31,725 nt of DNA from an uncultured Collinsella sp. GTDB taxonomy: Bacteria > Actinomycetota > Coriobacteriia > Coriobacteriales > Coriobacteriaceae. Of the stretch, positions 1 through 8,393 are shown piece by piece. The notes beneath the pieces are model-generated. The model did not search any database. It was given only the letters and a program-made list of their open reading frames with translations, and had not been told where the DNA came from. The stretch is taken from contig CABUDZ010000013.1 of the NCBI GenBank assembly GCA_902490445.1, positions 1 to 31,725 on the forward strand, in the 5' to 3' direction. The translations under genes and the position numbers were made by a program. Position 1 is the stretch's first letter; each line of letters starts with the position of its first letter.

Positions 1-5
1 AAGCC

Positions 6-1178
6 TTAAGTCGGTGGGCTAATATGTTGCGGCCCTGATGGCAACAAGGTTGAAAAGAAGGTGCACAGGCGGCGGAGGCCTTCGTCCAGGTCTTTATCGG
101 AAACGCAATAGCTGAGGCGGACGTGGCCTTCGGTGCCGAAGCAGTCGCCCGGGACTAGGGCTACGTTTGCCTCTTCGATGGCTTTGATGCAGAAGTCTTC
201 GCTGGTTAGGCCGAACTTTTTGATGCTCGGGAAAGTGTAGAAGGCGCCGGCTGGTTCCACTACGTCGAGATCCATGGCGTCTAAGGCTGCGAGTACGCGT
301 TCGCGGCGGGCTCGGTAGACTTTGAGCATGGGGGTTGGGTCGACGGTCAGGGCTCGGGCTGCGGCGTCCATTTCGAAGGAAACAGCACTCGATACTAAGT
401 ATTGGTGAGCCTTTGCGATCTCGGCGATGACGGGGGCTGCGGCTGCGAGCCAGCCCAAGCGCCAGCCGGTCATGGCCCAGGGCTTGGAGAAGCTCTCGAT
501 GACCACCGTCTGGTCGCGCAGCTCCGGGTGGCGCTGGGCAAAGCGCTCGTAGCCATCCACATAGACCAGACGGTTGTATACGTCGTCGCAGACTACGTAG
601 ATGCCCGCCTGCTCTGCCACGCGCGCCACGGCGTCGAGCGATGCCGTGTCGAGGATGCAACCCGTGGGATTGTTGGGCGAGCAGATGACGATGGCCTTGG
701 TCGCCGGGGTCACACAGGCGCGAAGCGCATCCTCGTCAATCTGGAATTGCGCAGGCTCCGTATCCAAGAAGACCGCCTTGGCGTGGTTGGCCACGACAAT
801 GCTCTCGTACAGGCCAAAGGCGGGCGTGGGAATAATGACCTCGTCGCCGGGGTTGAGCATAGCCATAAATGTTGCCGACAGGGCCTCGGTCGCGCCGTCG
901 GTCAGGATGACCTCGTCGGCCGAAAACATAAGGCCCGCGTCCCCCATGTAGGCAGATAACGCCTCGCGCAGGGCGGGGCGACCGTTATTGGGCGGATAGT
1001 GCGTGTCACCGCGGTCCAGTGCGGCGGTCACCTCGGCACTAATCACATCGGGCGTGGGAAAATCGGGCTCGCCAAGCGCAAGCGCGATGCATCCCGGGTG
1101 CTGAGCGGCGAGTGCGTTAATCCGACGGATGCCGGAGGGCTTGAGCGTGGCAAGCGAGGTATTCATGGGCAGACGCAT
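6..1178 (-). CDS. PLP-dependent class I/II aminotransferase
   Basis: A 390-residue cytosolic fold-type I aminotransferase that would move an amino group between an amino acid and a 2-oxo acid. The usual landmarks are visible: SPNNPTG at 167-173, DDVY at 198-201 (Asp that contacts the PLP pyridine nitrogen), the Schiff-base lysine in SFSKPWAMTGWRLGW (K232), and a late HVRLSYC segment carrying the arginine that binds the substrate carboxylate. Length is normal and the gene looks complete. The start at 1178 is preceded by AAAGGA at good spacing; a second Met four codons in (MNTSLA) is possible. The substrate cannot be read from sequence; aspartate- and alanine-type aminotransferases share this layout. 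The stop lies six bases from the window edge, so downstream partners are unseen. Confidence 0.9.
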   Translation of the reverse strand: MRLPMNTSLATLKPSGIRRINALAAQHPGCIALALGEPDFPTPDVISAEVTAALDRGDTHYPPNNGRPALREALSAYMGDAGLMFSADEVILTDGATEALSATFMAMLNPGDEVIIPTPAFGLYESIVVANHAKAVFLDTEPAQFQIDEDALRACVTPATKAIVICSPNNPTGCILDTASLDAVARVAEQAGIYVVCDDVYNRLVYVDGYERFAQRHPELRDQTVVIESFSKPWAMTGWRLGWLAAAAPVIAEIAKAHQYLVSSAVSFEMDAAARALTVDPTPMLKVYRARRERVLAALDAMDLDVVEPAGAFYTFPSIKKFGLTSEDFCIKAIEEANVALVPGDCFGTEGHVRLSYCVSDKDLDEGLRRLCTFFSTLLPSGPQHISPPT

Positions 1179-1270
1179 GGCGTTCCTTTCGTAAGGGTTG
1201 CACTAGGATAGCGCGCCCAGCGCCACCAGACGGTGTAACCTAAACGGAAACGAGCCGGAAAGGAGATGGC

Positions 1271-1933
1271 ATGGAGACGACCGCGCGCGGCGATGTACCA
1301 AAAACACTGCACACCATTGCGTATATCAGTATTCCCAAGAGCGGCGATCTTGATTTTTTGCTCTGGGACCTGCAGGATGCCATCGCCGCCTATGCTCAAC
1401 TTTCCGGCACCGCACTCCCCCGCCCGGTCGACTTGAAGGCAAATGACGCCGGCAGCGTTGCCGATGGCATCGTGCTGGCCATTGAAGATGTGGCTGACGA
1501 TGAGACGTTGACAGCTATCGAGCAGACGCTTGAGCGCTTTGGCGGTACGGGAACGCGCGTCTATGCCGCGATTCGAGCCGCACAAGAGGGCACTGAGCAG
1601 GCGCGTGGGGCCGCCGTTCGCCTGCACAAGGCATGTGAGCGCCATGACCAATTGTGGTGTGGCGGCGTTGCCATCTGCGCCGGCAGCGGCATTGCGGCGC
1701 TTCGTCGCTCCCCGCGCATGGGACTCTTGCGGCGACCGTTTTCGGAAGCGATGGATAAGCTTGTGGGTGCCGTGCGCATGGGCTGCTCAGTTGAGCACGC
1801 CCAGCTGCTCGGCGGCGGCGATGCCGGTAGCGTCAACGCCGACGGCATGGTGCGTGTCGAGCCCGCGCTGCCCGCGCCGATCTGGCACGCCATCATCAAA
1901 CGCCTCGGCGCCCATGCTCAATCAAATATCTAA
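1271..1933 (+). CDS. Conserved hypothetical protein, flavodoxin-like fold possible
   Basis: A 220-residue protein with no signal peptide and no membrane segment. AAAGGAG lies 6 bases before the ATG, which supports both the start and real translation. The N-terminus alternates hydrophobic strands and helices (TIAYISIPKSGDLDFLLWDLQDAI), and a central stretch, LWCGGVAICAGSGIAAL, is glycine-rich. That pattern recalls small NAD(P)H-dependent FMN reductase or flavodoxin-like proteins, but no diagnostic motif was recognised, so the function is left open. It is divergent from the aminotransferase and converges on the DNA glycosylase, whose stop lies directly beside its own. Confidence 0.65.
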   Translation: METTARGDVPKTLHTIAYISIPKSGDLDFLLWDLQDAIAAYAQLSGTALPRPVDLKANDAGSVADGIVLAIEDVADDETLTAIEQTLERFGGTGTRVYAAIRAAQEGTEQARGAAVRLHKACERHDQLWCGGVAICAGSGIAALRRSPRMGLLRRPFSEAMDKLVGAVRMGCSVEHAQLLGGGDAGSVNADGMVRVEPALPAPIWHAIIKRLGAHAQSNI

Positions 1934-1934
1934 A

Positions 1935-2498
1935 TTAGAGAGCAGCCCAGTCAACTGCCTCGCGCCAGCGCTCGACAAGGCGCTCAAGACGCCAAGCCGC
2001 ATTGGCAGGACTTGTCGAGGGCAGGACGATGGCGGGCAGCCCGGTGCGTTCTTGTAGATAGCGCTTGTAGAGCCGGCCAGCCGTACCACCGTTGCATATC
2101 ACCTGCTCAATGGGAGCTGCATCGGTAATGCGCTCGATATGTGCCGGCACAACGTTGCGAATGCTCGCGTCGCTCGAGCCCTTAATGTCGCAGCCCTCGA
2201 TTGCATCCCACAGGGCCACGCCGCCGTTCAGCAGCATGGCCCGCTTGGCGGCAATGGAGGCATCGAGCGTCGCGGGCTCACCGCTTGCCAAAGGATCACC
2301 CTCGTTGGGCGGCACAGGCACACCGAGACACGCCGCCGTGACCCGCCAAAAGCGGTTCTGCGGATTGCCATAGTAGAAGGCATTGGCACGCGAGAGCACC
2401 GAGGGAAACGACCCCAGCATCAAAACGCGCGAGCGCTCGTCAAACACGGGTTCAAACCCATGCTCAATATGTTGATAGCCCTCGTCGGACGCAGCCAT
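1935..2498 (-). CDS. Hypoxanthine-DNA glycosylase (UDG superfamily, family 6)
   Basis: A 187-residue base-excision repair enzyme expected to remove hypoxanthine (deaminated adenine) from DNA. UDG-superfamily motifs are in order: GSFPS at 29-33, YYGNPQNRFW at 42-51, DIKGSSDASI at 104-113, ICNGGTA at 134-140 and LPSTSPANA at 159-167. The GSFPS/YYGNPQNRFW pair is typical of the HDG branch. Its ATG lies 3 bases after the stop of the GH13 gene and the ribosome binding site (GAGGG) is weak, so translation probably depends on coupling to that gene. A repair enzyme behind a glycosidase has no evident metabolic logic. The family call is fairly secure; substrate preference is inferred from the family. 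Confidence 0.85.
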   Translation of the reverse strand: MAASDEGYQHIEHGFEPVFDERSRVLMLGSFPSVLSRANAFYYGNPQNRFWRVTAACLGVPVPPNEGDPLASGEPATLDASIAAKRAMLLNGGVALWDAIEGCDIKGSSDASIRNVVPAHIERITDAAPIEQVICNGGTAGRLYKRYLQERTGLPAIVLPSTSPANAAWRLERLVERWREAVDWAAL

Positions 2499-2501
2499 GG
2501 C

Positions 2502-3878
2502 CTAGGCCCTCAACAGATAGCGCACCTCGTAGGGCGCAAGCTCAAGGGAGCCAGCCAGCTCGACCGTGGGCACGCCATCGGCAAGCAGGTCGACAAAGGA
2601 CCCGTTGAGCTCGCCGGCGCCAAAGGTGTAAGGCTCGCCCACGGCGTTCACCGCCACGAGCACCGTCGCGCCGTCACAGGCGCGCTCGAACAGCAGCTGC
2701 TTGTTCTGGATCACCACGTTGCGATAGGCACCGTAGTTGAGAGCACGGGCCGCCGCGTCGTCGGCCGAGCGAAGGTGCGCAAGCTGCGTGATGAACGCCG
2801 TCAGCTCGTTGGGCGCAGGCTCATCGAGCGCAGGTCGCAGCGCCCAGTCGCCATCGGGGCCGCCCTTTTCGCCGGCAATTCCCCACTCGCTGCCATAGTA
2901 GACACACGGAATGCCCGGCATGCCAAAGAGCATGCCATAGGCGGGACGCAGGCACGACTTGTCGGTGAGGATGCTCGCCAGGCGCGGCACGTCGTGGTTG
3001 TCGACAAACGACAGCAGGTGTTTGCCGCGGTAGATGCACCACGGATCGCCGCCAAACTGGCGATGCAGCGAATGGGCAATCTCGAACATGTTGACCGAGT
3101 TAAAGCTGGAGTACAGGCCCTTGTAGCACTCGTAGTTGGTGCAGGAGTCAAGCATCTCGTCGTTGACGATCTGGTTGTAGTCGCCGTGGAGCGTCTCGCC
3201 GATCAGCACAAAATCGGGCTTGAGCTCGCGGGTAAAGGTATGCAGACGACGCATGAAGTCGCGGTCGAGCATATAGGCAACGTCCAGGCGCAGGCCGTCG
3301 ACGCCAAACACGTCAGCCCAACGGCGCACGGACTCGAGCAGGTAATCGACCACAGCGGGATTTTGCAGGTTGAGCTTCACAAGTTCAAAATGGCCTTCCC
3401 AACCCTCGTACCAAAAGCCGTCGCCATAGCAGGAGTCGCCGTCAAAGCTAATGTGGAACCAGTCCTTGTACGGCGAGTCCCACTTACGCTCCTGCACATC
3501 ACGGAAGGCCCAGAAGCCGCGGCCGACGTGGTTGAAGACCGCATCGAGCACCACACGGATGCCATGGGCGTGCAGCGTCTCGCATACGGCGGCAAAATCG
3601 GCATCCCCGCCCAGGCGGCGGTCGACATGGCGCAGGCTGCGCGTATCATAGCCGTGGCTGTCAGACTCGAGCGGCGGGTTGATCAGCACAGCGCCAACGC
3701 CGAGTTCTTGCAGGTAGTCAGCCCATTGGGCGATCTTCATGATGGGTGCATCGGGGTTGGGCGCAGCGTTGACAGCCTGGGCGAGTTCATCCTCGGCAAC
3801 GGGGGCGGCGTTTTCGCGCGGAGCTCCGCAAAAGCCCAGCGGATAGATCTGATAGAACGTCGTCTCGTAAGCCCACAT
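2502..3878 (-). CDS. GH13 alpha-amylase-family glycosidase, intracellular
   Basis: A 458-residue alpha-glucan hydrolase of the GH13 clan. The four conserved regions are intact: DAVFNH at 112-117, GLRLDVAYM at 195-203 with nucleophile D199, IGET with acid/base E228, and FVDNHD ending at D296. There is no signal peptide, so it should act on imported maltodextrins or related oligosaccharides in the cytosol. A short C-terminal beta domain (about 390-458, ending APYEVRYLLRA) follows the barrel. The usual N-terminal starch-binding domain of neopullulanases is absent, since the barrel begins at residue 1 (YETTFYQIYPLGF). GGGAGG precedes the start. Exact specificity (maltogenic amylase, cyclomaltodextrinase or glucosidase) cannot be decided. 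First gene of a two-gene unit with the DNA glycosylase. Confidence 0.9.
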   Translation of the reverse strand: MWAYETTFYQIYPLGFCGAPRENAAPVAEDELAQAVNAAPNPDAPIMKIAQWADYLQELGVGAVLINPPLESDSHGYDTRSLRHVDRRLGGDADFAAVCETLHAHGIRVVLDAVFNHVGRGFWAFRDVQERKWDSPYKDWFHISFDGDSCYGDGFWYEGWEGHFELVKLNLQNPAVVDYLLESVRRWADVFGVDGLRLDVAYMLDRDFMRRLHTFTRELKPDFVLIGETLHGDYNQIVNDEMLDSCTNYECYKGLYSSFNSVNMFEIAHSLHRQFGGDPWCIYRGKHLLSFVDNHDVPRLASILTDKSCLRPAYGMLFGMPGIPCVYYGSEWGIAGEKGGPDGDWALRPALDEPAPNELTAFITQLAHLRSADDAAARALNYGAYRNVVIQNKQLLFERACDGATVLVAVNAVGEPYTFGAGELNGSFVDLLADGVPTVELAGSLELAPYEVRYLLRA

Positions 3879-3949
3879 AACAACCTCCCGGTAAGCTCAA
3901 CACAACGACATCCATTGTATGCCCGCCGCGTATCCCCTCCCCCAAAATA

Positions 3950-4016
3950 AGTTGCGGTGGAATAGTTCCTGTTTGAGCCTTCAGAGGCCTTAAACAGGAA
4001 CTATTCCACCGCAACT
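3950..4016. repeat. Long palindromic repeat, family 1 copy A
   Basis: A near-perfect hairpin: left arm 3951-3974 (begins GTTGCGGTGGAATAG), 17-nt loop 3975-3991, right arm 3992-4015 fully complementary over 24 bases, plus one more A-T pair outside (3950/4016). It lies between the GH13 gene start and the MFS gene stop. A second copy with the same arms and the same loop length is at 8394-8458, so this is a dispersed element rather than a simple terminator. No T-tract follows on either strand. Confidence 0.9.
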
Positions 4017-4031
4017 GATGAGGGAACATGA

Positions 4032-5228
4032 TTAGGCGACAGGCTTTGCGCGGCGTATGGCCGGGAACAGTACGGTGATGGCGAGGATGACGCCCACGAC
4101 GGTAATCGCCCCGCCCGCGAAGCCAATCCAAGCGATACCGGGACCCGAAACCACGGCGCCACCGATTGCGGTGCCCGTACCGATACCCAGATTGAACAGG
4201 CCCGAGAAGATCGACATGGCGACGGCCGACGAATCCGCCGGCGTGTACTTGATGAGCTCGGCCTGGAACGCCACGTTAAAGGCCGTGGAGCAGCAGCCCC
4301 ATAGCGCGCAAACAGCGAGAACGGCGACGAGCGACGGTGCAACCGGACCCATGAGCAGCAGAGCCACCGGCACGCCGGAGAGCGTGATAGCCAAGAACGG
4401 GAAGCGATGCCCATCGAACAGACGGCCGAACAGCCAGCTTCCGAGCAGACCAGAGCAGCCAAACGCCGTCAGCGTCATGGTAATAGCGCTTGCGTCGACG
4501 TGCGCGACCTGCGCCAGGAACGGCTCGATATAGCTGTAACCCGCATAATAGCCGGTTGCCATGAACACCGTGACCGCATAAAGCGCGATGAGGAACGGGT
4601 TCTTGAGCAGCTCGGGAAGCTGTTTGAGCGTAAAGCGCTCGCCCGCCGGCATGGCCGGGAACACCGCGGCCTGGTAAACAACCGCGACAGCCGAGAGGGC
4701 CCCGACCACGGCAAACGTCATGCGCCAGCCCACGGCCAGGCCGATGGCGCGGCCGATCGGCAGGCCAAAGATCTGCGCGATGGACGAGCCCGTGGCGATC
4801 ATGCTGATGGCGAGCGCCCCGTGACGGGTGTCGACCAGGCGCGAGGCCATAATCGAAGCGACTGACCAGAACACGGCGTGCGCGCAGGCGACCACCAGGC
4901 GCGCGCAGACCAAAATGGGATAGGTGGGCGCCACGGCGGACAGGAACTGCCCGAGCGAGAACACGGCAAGCACGCCGAGCAGCATACGCTTGAACTCAAA
5001 GCGCGAGGCGAACACCATAAGCGGCAGTGACAGCAGCATGACGCCCCAGGCGTAGACCGAGATCATGATGCCGGTCTGGGCCTCGGTGAGCGAGAACGAT
5101 GCGGCAATATCAGTCAGAAGGCCAATGGGCATGAACTCCGACGTGTTGAATACGAACGCGCAACAGGCGAGCCCGATAAGCGGGAGCCACTGCTTGAGTG
5201 AGATGCCATCTTGTCTTGCCTGAGCCAT
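4032..5228 (-). CDS. MFS transporter, SotB-like sugar/drug efflux
   Basis: A 398-residue inner-membrane protein with about twelve hydrophobic segments and no signal peptide. The first helix region, FVFNTSEFMPIGLLTDIAAS, and the following VYAWGVMLLSLPLM closely follow the SotB (sugar efflux) subgroup of the DHA1 drug/H+ antiporters. The cytoplasmic loop after the second helix carries RFEFKRMLLG, the MFS motif-A region. Members export arabinose, IPTG-like sugars or drugs; the real substrate is unknown. GGAGAGG precedes the ATG. It is downstream of feoB on the same strand, but the 122-bp gap holds a hairpin and a possible promoter, so it is probably its own unit. Confidence 0.85.
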   Translation of the reverse strand: MAQARQDGISLKQWLPLIGLACCAFVFNTSEFMPIGLLTDIAASFSLTEAQTGIMISVYAWGVMLLSLPLMVFASRFEFKRMLLGVLAVFSLGQFLSAVAPTYPILVCARLVVACAHAVFWSVASIMASRLVDTRHGALAISMIATGSSIAQIFGLPIGRAIGLAVGWRMTFAVVGALSAVAVVYQAAVFPAMPAGERFTLKQLPELLKNPFLIALYAVTVFMATGYYAGYSYIEPFLAQVAHVDASAITMTLTAFGCSGLLGSWLFGRLFDGHRFPFLAITLSGVPVALLLMGPVAPSLVAVLAVCALWGCCSTAFNVAFQAELIKYTPADSSAVAMSIFSGLFNLGIGTGTAIGGAVVSGPGIAWIGFAGGAITVVGVILAITVLFPAIRRAKPVA

Positions 5229-5263
5229 GTAGAAACCTCTCCGATTGTCTTGGGCGGTGGGCG

Positions 5264-5306
5264 ATTATATAGCAACGACCCCGCATCCGTCAGTACAGAT
5301 GCAGGG
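5264..5306 (-). promoter_or_regulatory. Hairpin and possible promoter before the MFS gene
   Basis: On the minus strand TATAAT (5264-5269) is preceded by CTGACG (5288-5293) at 18 bases, a plausible promoter for the MFS gene. The same stretch can form a 9-bp stem (arms 5279-5287 and 5298-5306), with the -35 box partly in its loop; it may instead be the weak end of the feoB transcript. The two readings compete. Confidence 0.4.
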
Positions 5307-5350
5307 CCGCAATCAACTCAATACACAGAGGTTGCACCGTCAATAAATAG

Positions 5351-7711
5351 CTAAGCCAACCCCAGCAATATGCCCGCCGAATGCACGACAAACGCCACGA
5401 TCCAGGCGACCGTCACCTGAAACGCGAATACGGCCACGGCATAGCGCGCGCCCAACTCGCTCTTGACGGCGCCGATGGACGCCACGCAAGGCGGGTACAG
5501 CAGCGTAAAGACCAAGAACACGTAGGCGGTAAACGGCGAAAACATGGCTGACAGTGCCGCGGGAGAGGTTGCGCCCAAAAGCACCGTGAGCGTCGAGATG
5601 ACGCTCTCTTTGGCAATAAGTCCGGTGACGAGCGCCGTGGATGCACGCCAGTCGCCAAAACCGAGCGGGGCCAACACCGGCGCGATGATGCTACCCAGAC
5701 CAGCAAGCAGGCTTTGCGACTGGTCGGCGACCACGTTAAAGCGGATATCGAACGTCTGCAGGAACCAGATGACCACCGTAGCGGCAAAGATAATGGTAAA
5801 GGCCTTGGTGATGAAGTCCTTGGCCTTATCCCATGCCAGCATCACCGTCGTCTTGACGCTCGGCAGGCGGTAGTTGGGAAGCTCCATGATAAACGGCACC
5901 GGGTCGCCCTTAAATGCCGTACGGTTGAGTACCAAAGCCGCGATGCAACCGACCGCAATACCAATCAGATAGAGCGAGACCATGGCGGGAACCGTCGCCT
6001 GTGGGAAAAACGCCCCGCACAGCAAACCGTAGACCGGCAGCTTAGCCGAGCAGCTCATGAACGGCGTGAGCATGACGGTCATCTTGCGGTCGTGCTCGGA
6101 CGGCAGTGTGCGGGTCGACATGATAGCCGGCACGGTGCAGCCAAAACCGACGAGCATAGGCACGAAGCTGCGGCCCGACAGACCAAAGCGACGCAACACC
6201 TTATCCATGACAAAGGCTACGCGCGCCATGTAGCCCGAGTCTTCCAGAATGGAGAGGAACAAGAAAAGCACGACGATGATCGGCAGGAAGGTCAGCACGC
6301 TGCCCACGCCTGTGAGCACGCCGTCGACAGCCAGCGAGCGCACCACATCGTTGGTGCCGAACGCCTTGAGACCCGCATCGGCCGAGGCGATGATGGCAGC
6401 GATGCCGTCCTCCATGAGTCCCTGCAACGCCGCGCCGATCACGCCAAACGTCAGCCAAAAGACGAGGCCCATGATCACCAGGAACGCCGGAATGGCCGTG
6501 TAGCGACCCGTCAGGATGCGGTCGATCTTGACGGAGCGCACGTGCTCGCGGCTCTCGTGCGGTTTGACGACGCAGCGCCCACACACGTCGCCGATAAAGC
6601 TAAAGCGCATATCGGCCAGCGCGGACAGGCGGTCGGTGCCGGCCTCGCCCTCCATCTGGGTAATGATGTGCTCGATAGCGTCGAGCTCGTTACGGTCCAG
6701 GTGAAGCGCCTCGGTCACCAACTCGTCGCCTTCAACCAGCTTGGTCGCTGCAAAACGCACCGGAATATGCGCCGTCGAGGCATGGTCCTCGATCAGGTTG
6801 GCGATACCGTGGATGCAGCGGTGCAGTGCGCCGCCGTCCGGCCCATCGGGCGCGCAAAAGTCCAAGCGGCCGGGACGCTCGCGAAACCGCGCTACGTGCA
6901 GAGCATGATCCACCAACTCGCCGATGCCCTCGTTGCGGGCAGCGCTAATGGGGACAACAGGCACGCCCATCAGGCTCTCGAGCAAGTTGACGTCTACGGC
7001 GCCGCCGTTGGCGGTCACCTCGTCCATCATGTTGAGCGCGATAACCATGGGGCGATCGAGCTCCATAAGCTGCAGTGTCAGGTACAGGTTACGCTCGATG
7101 TTGGTGGCGTCAATGATGTCGATGATGGCATCCGGACGCTCGTCGAGGATGAACTGACGGCTCACGACCTCTTCGCCTGTGTACGGCGACAGGGAGTAAA
7201 TGCCAGGCAGGTCGGTAACGCTCGCCTCGGGATGATTACGGATGGTGCCATCTTTGCGGTCGACCGTCACGCCGGGAAAGTTACCGACGTGCTGGTTGGA
7301 GCCCGTCAGCTGGTTGAACAGCGTGGTCTTGCCGCAGTTTTGGTTACCGGCAAGGGCAAAATGCAGCGGTGCGCCCTCGGGCACGGCCGTTTTTGCCGCA
7401 CGGGGCGAATACGTCCCCTCGCCCAGGGCCGGATGCTCCGTCGTGCCGATTGCGGCGTTAACGCGCGGGCCGGTATCGGTGTCGTGCACATCCACGAGCT
7501 CAATGCGTGCGGCATCGTCCTTGCGCAGCGTCAACTCGTAGCCACGCAGGCGAATCTCGAGCGGGTCGCCCATGGGGGCGTACTTCATCATGGTGACTTC
7601 GGTGCCCGGCGTCAGGCCCATGTCCAAAATATGCTGACGGAGCGCCTGGTCGTCGGATGTCACCGATGCGACAACGGCGTCCTTTCCAATCTCGAGTGTA
7701 TCGAGCTTCAC
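5351..7711 (-). CDS. feoB: Ferrous iron transporter, FeoA-FeoB fusion
   Basis: A 786-residue Fe(II) uptake protein. Residues 1-75 form a FeoA-like SH3 domain (HILDMGLTPGTEVTMMKYAPMGDPLEIRLRGYELTLRK), normally a separate protein. A linker of about 40 residues leads to the FeoB G domain: GNQNCGKT at 122-129, VGNFPGVTV at 142-150, DLPG at 167-170 and NMMD at 227-230. The helical inhibitor region follows, then the membrane part from about residue 430, with the two Gate segments. Translation most likely begins at a GTG (7709-7711) with AAAGGA 9 bases upstream; a 3-codon ATG frame overlaps this start. No separate feoA or feoC is seen nearby. The upstream gap carries two GGTTAACC palindromes that could bind a metal-responsive repressor. 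Confidence 0.95.
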   Translation of the reverse strand: MKLDTLEIGKDAVVASVTSDDQALRQHILDMGLTPGTEVTMMKYAPMGDPLEIRLRGYELTLRKDDAARIELVDVHDTDTGPRVNAAIGTTEHPALGEGTYSPRAAKTAVPEGAPLHFALAGNQNCGKTTLFNQLTGSNQHVGNFPGVTVDRKDGTIRNHPEASVTDLPGIYSLSPYTGEEVVSRQFILDERPDAIIDIIDATNIERNLYLTLQLMELDRPMVIALNMMDEVTANGGAVDVNLLESLMGVPVVPISAARNEGIGELVDHALHVARFRERPGRLDFCAPDGPDGGALHRCIHGIANLIEDHASTAHIPVRFAATKLVEGDELVTEALHLDRNELDAIEHIITQMEGEAGTDRLSALADMRFSFIGDVCGRCVVKPHESREHVRSVKIDRILTGRYTAIPAFLVIMGLVFWLTFGVIGAALQGLMEDGIAAIIASADAGLKAFGTNDVVRSLAVDGVLTGVGSVLTFLPIIVVLFLFLSILEDSGYMARVAFVMDKVLRRFGLSGRSFVPMLVGFGCTVPAIMSTRTLPSEHDRKMTVMLTPFMSCSAKLPVYGLLCGAFFPQATVPAMVSLYLIGIAVGCIAALVLNRTAFKGDPVPFIMELPNYRLPSVKTTVMLAWDKAKDFITKAFTIIFAATVVIWFLQTFDIRFNVVADQSQSLLAGLGSIIAPVLAPLGFGDWRASTALVTGLIAKESVISTLTVLLGATSPAALSAMFSPFTAYVFLVFTLLYPPCVASIGAVKSELGARYAVAVFAFQVTVAWIVAFVVHSAGILLGLA

Positions 7712-7734
7712 GCGCTCATCCTTTCGTTAGACGC

Positions 7735-7759
7735 GGTTAACCGTTTACCGGGGTTAACC
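7735..7759. promoter_or_regulatory. Candidate metalloregulator operator upstream of feoB
   Basis: The self-complementary octamer GGTTAACC occurs twice, at 7735-7742 and 7752-7759, separated by 9 bases that contain GTTTACC (7743-7749); GTTTACC recurs at 7816-7822. DtxR/IdeR sites contain GGTTAG...CTAACC and Fur sites use 7-1-7 repeats; GGTTAAC-C-GTTTACC fits a 7-1-7 layout with one mismatch. The position just upstream of the feoB start suits a repressor site. The regulator is inferred, not seen in this window. Confidence 0.5.
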
Positions 7760-7832
7760 AACTCGTAACGACAAATGATAGCGCTCTGAACTATTTTATA
7801 AAGTCAAATACCGATGTTTACCTGCGCAAACT

Positions 7833-8153
7833 TTATGCGGTGCGCCCCGAAGGCTCTTTACGCATACCGCTCAGCGAGATCGAAACGGAACCCGACCGCG
7901 CGGTAGCAGTGAGTCGATCACCCTCGACCGACCCCGTGCATGTAAAGGGCGCCTTGCCCATCAAGACGTGGGAGATAGTACCCAAGAGCTCAAAGAAATC
8001 GCCCTCAGCACGGGCACTCGAGAGAGCGATATTGAGACCCCTGACGTTTAGTACTGCCCTGAGCGCGCCGTTCACCCCATGTGAAAACGTCACCTCGCCG
8101 CGTCTACTCCCCACCGGCGTCTGGGCCGAAACCACATACGTACCCTCAAGCAT
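7833..8153 (-). CDS. Small beta-rich protein, unknown function
   Basis: A 106-residue protein beginning MLEGTYVVSAQTPVG, placed by an AGGAGG 4 bases upstream of the ATG at 8153; a longer frame reaches 8189 but has no such site. The sequence is a run of short strands with a repeated pattern (GTYVVSAQTPVGSRRGEVTF, then a later PFTCTGSVEGDRL), which looks like a small beta-sandwich or lipocalin-like fold with two similar halves. Proteins with GTY...TPxG...GxxxGxxDG strands are known from anaerobes without an assigned function. No signal peptide, Cys pair or catalytic motif. It lies upstream of feoB on the same strand with a 121-bp gap, so co-transcription is possible. Confidence 0.6.
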   Translation of the reverse strand: MLEGTYVVSAQTPVGSRRGEVTFSHGVNGALRAVLNVRGLNIALSSARAEGDFFELLGTISHVLMGKAPFTCTGSVEGDRLTATARSGSVSISLSGMRKEPSGRTA

Positions 8154-8393
8154 GGTTCCTCCTCTGAGTAGGCTTTTTGAAATGGCCATCTAGTCTACTT
8201 TGCTGCGAGACGGCTTGCCCAGAAACTGCAAGCACATAACGACGTTCAACCAACAGATTGCTGCAAGGAGGACAAGCGTGCAAGGGGGGCAGATTACATT
8301 TGGCACCACTTGCGCCAACGGACGGGATGCGGAGCGACTGTGCAGGTGGATTCCGGATCGCCGCTTCCTCCGTCCCCCAGCGAATCAAAACAA
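8154..8393. other. Gene-free stretch between small protein and repeat
   Basis: No gene is supported here. A segment near 8356-8385 (CGCTTCCTCCGTCCCC, then a GAATCA) resembles one near 11929-11953 (CGCTTTCCTCCGTCCCC, then GGATCA). The shared tract may be a short degenerate repeat; its role is unknown. Confidence 0.4.

Noticed and set aside
2139..3950. 603-codon open frame on the plus strand
   Set aside because: It lies opposite the GH13 gene and its neighbour, whose catalytic motifs are complete. It is a frame kept open by high-GC codon bias, and its product is Arg/His/Val-rich low-quality protein.
5714..7768. 684-codon open frame on the plus strand
   Set aside because: Antisense to feoB, which has intact FeoA, G-domain and membrane parts. 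No ribosome binding site or domain.
7840..8193. Plus-strand gene opposite the small beta-rich protein
   Set aside because: The minus-strand frame has AGGAGG at correct spacing and a beta-strand pattern; the plus frame has neither.
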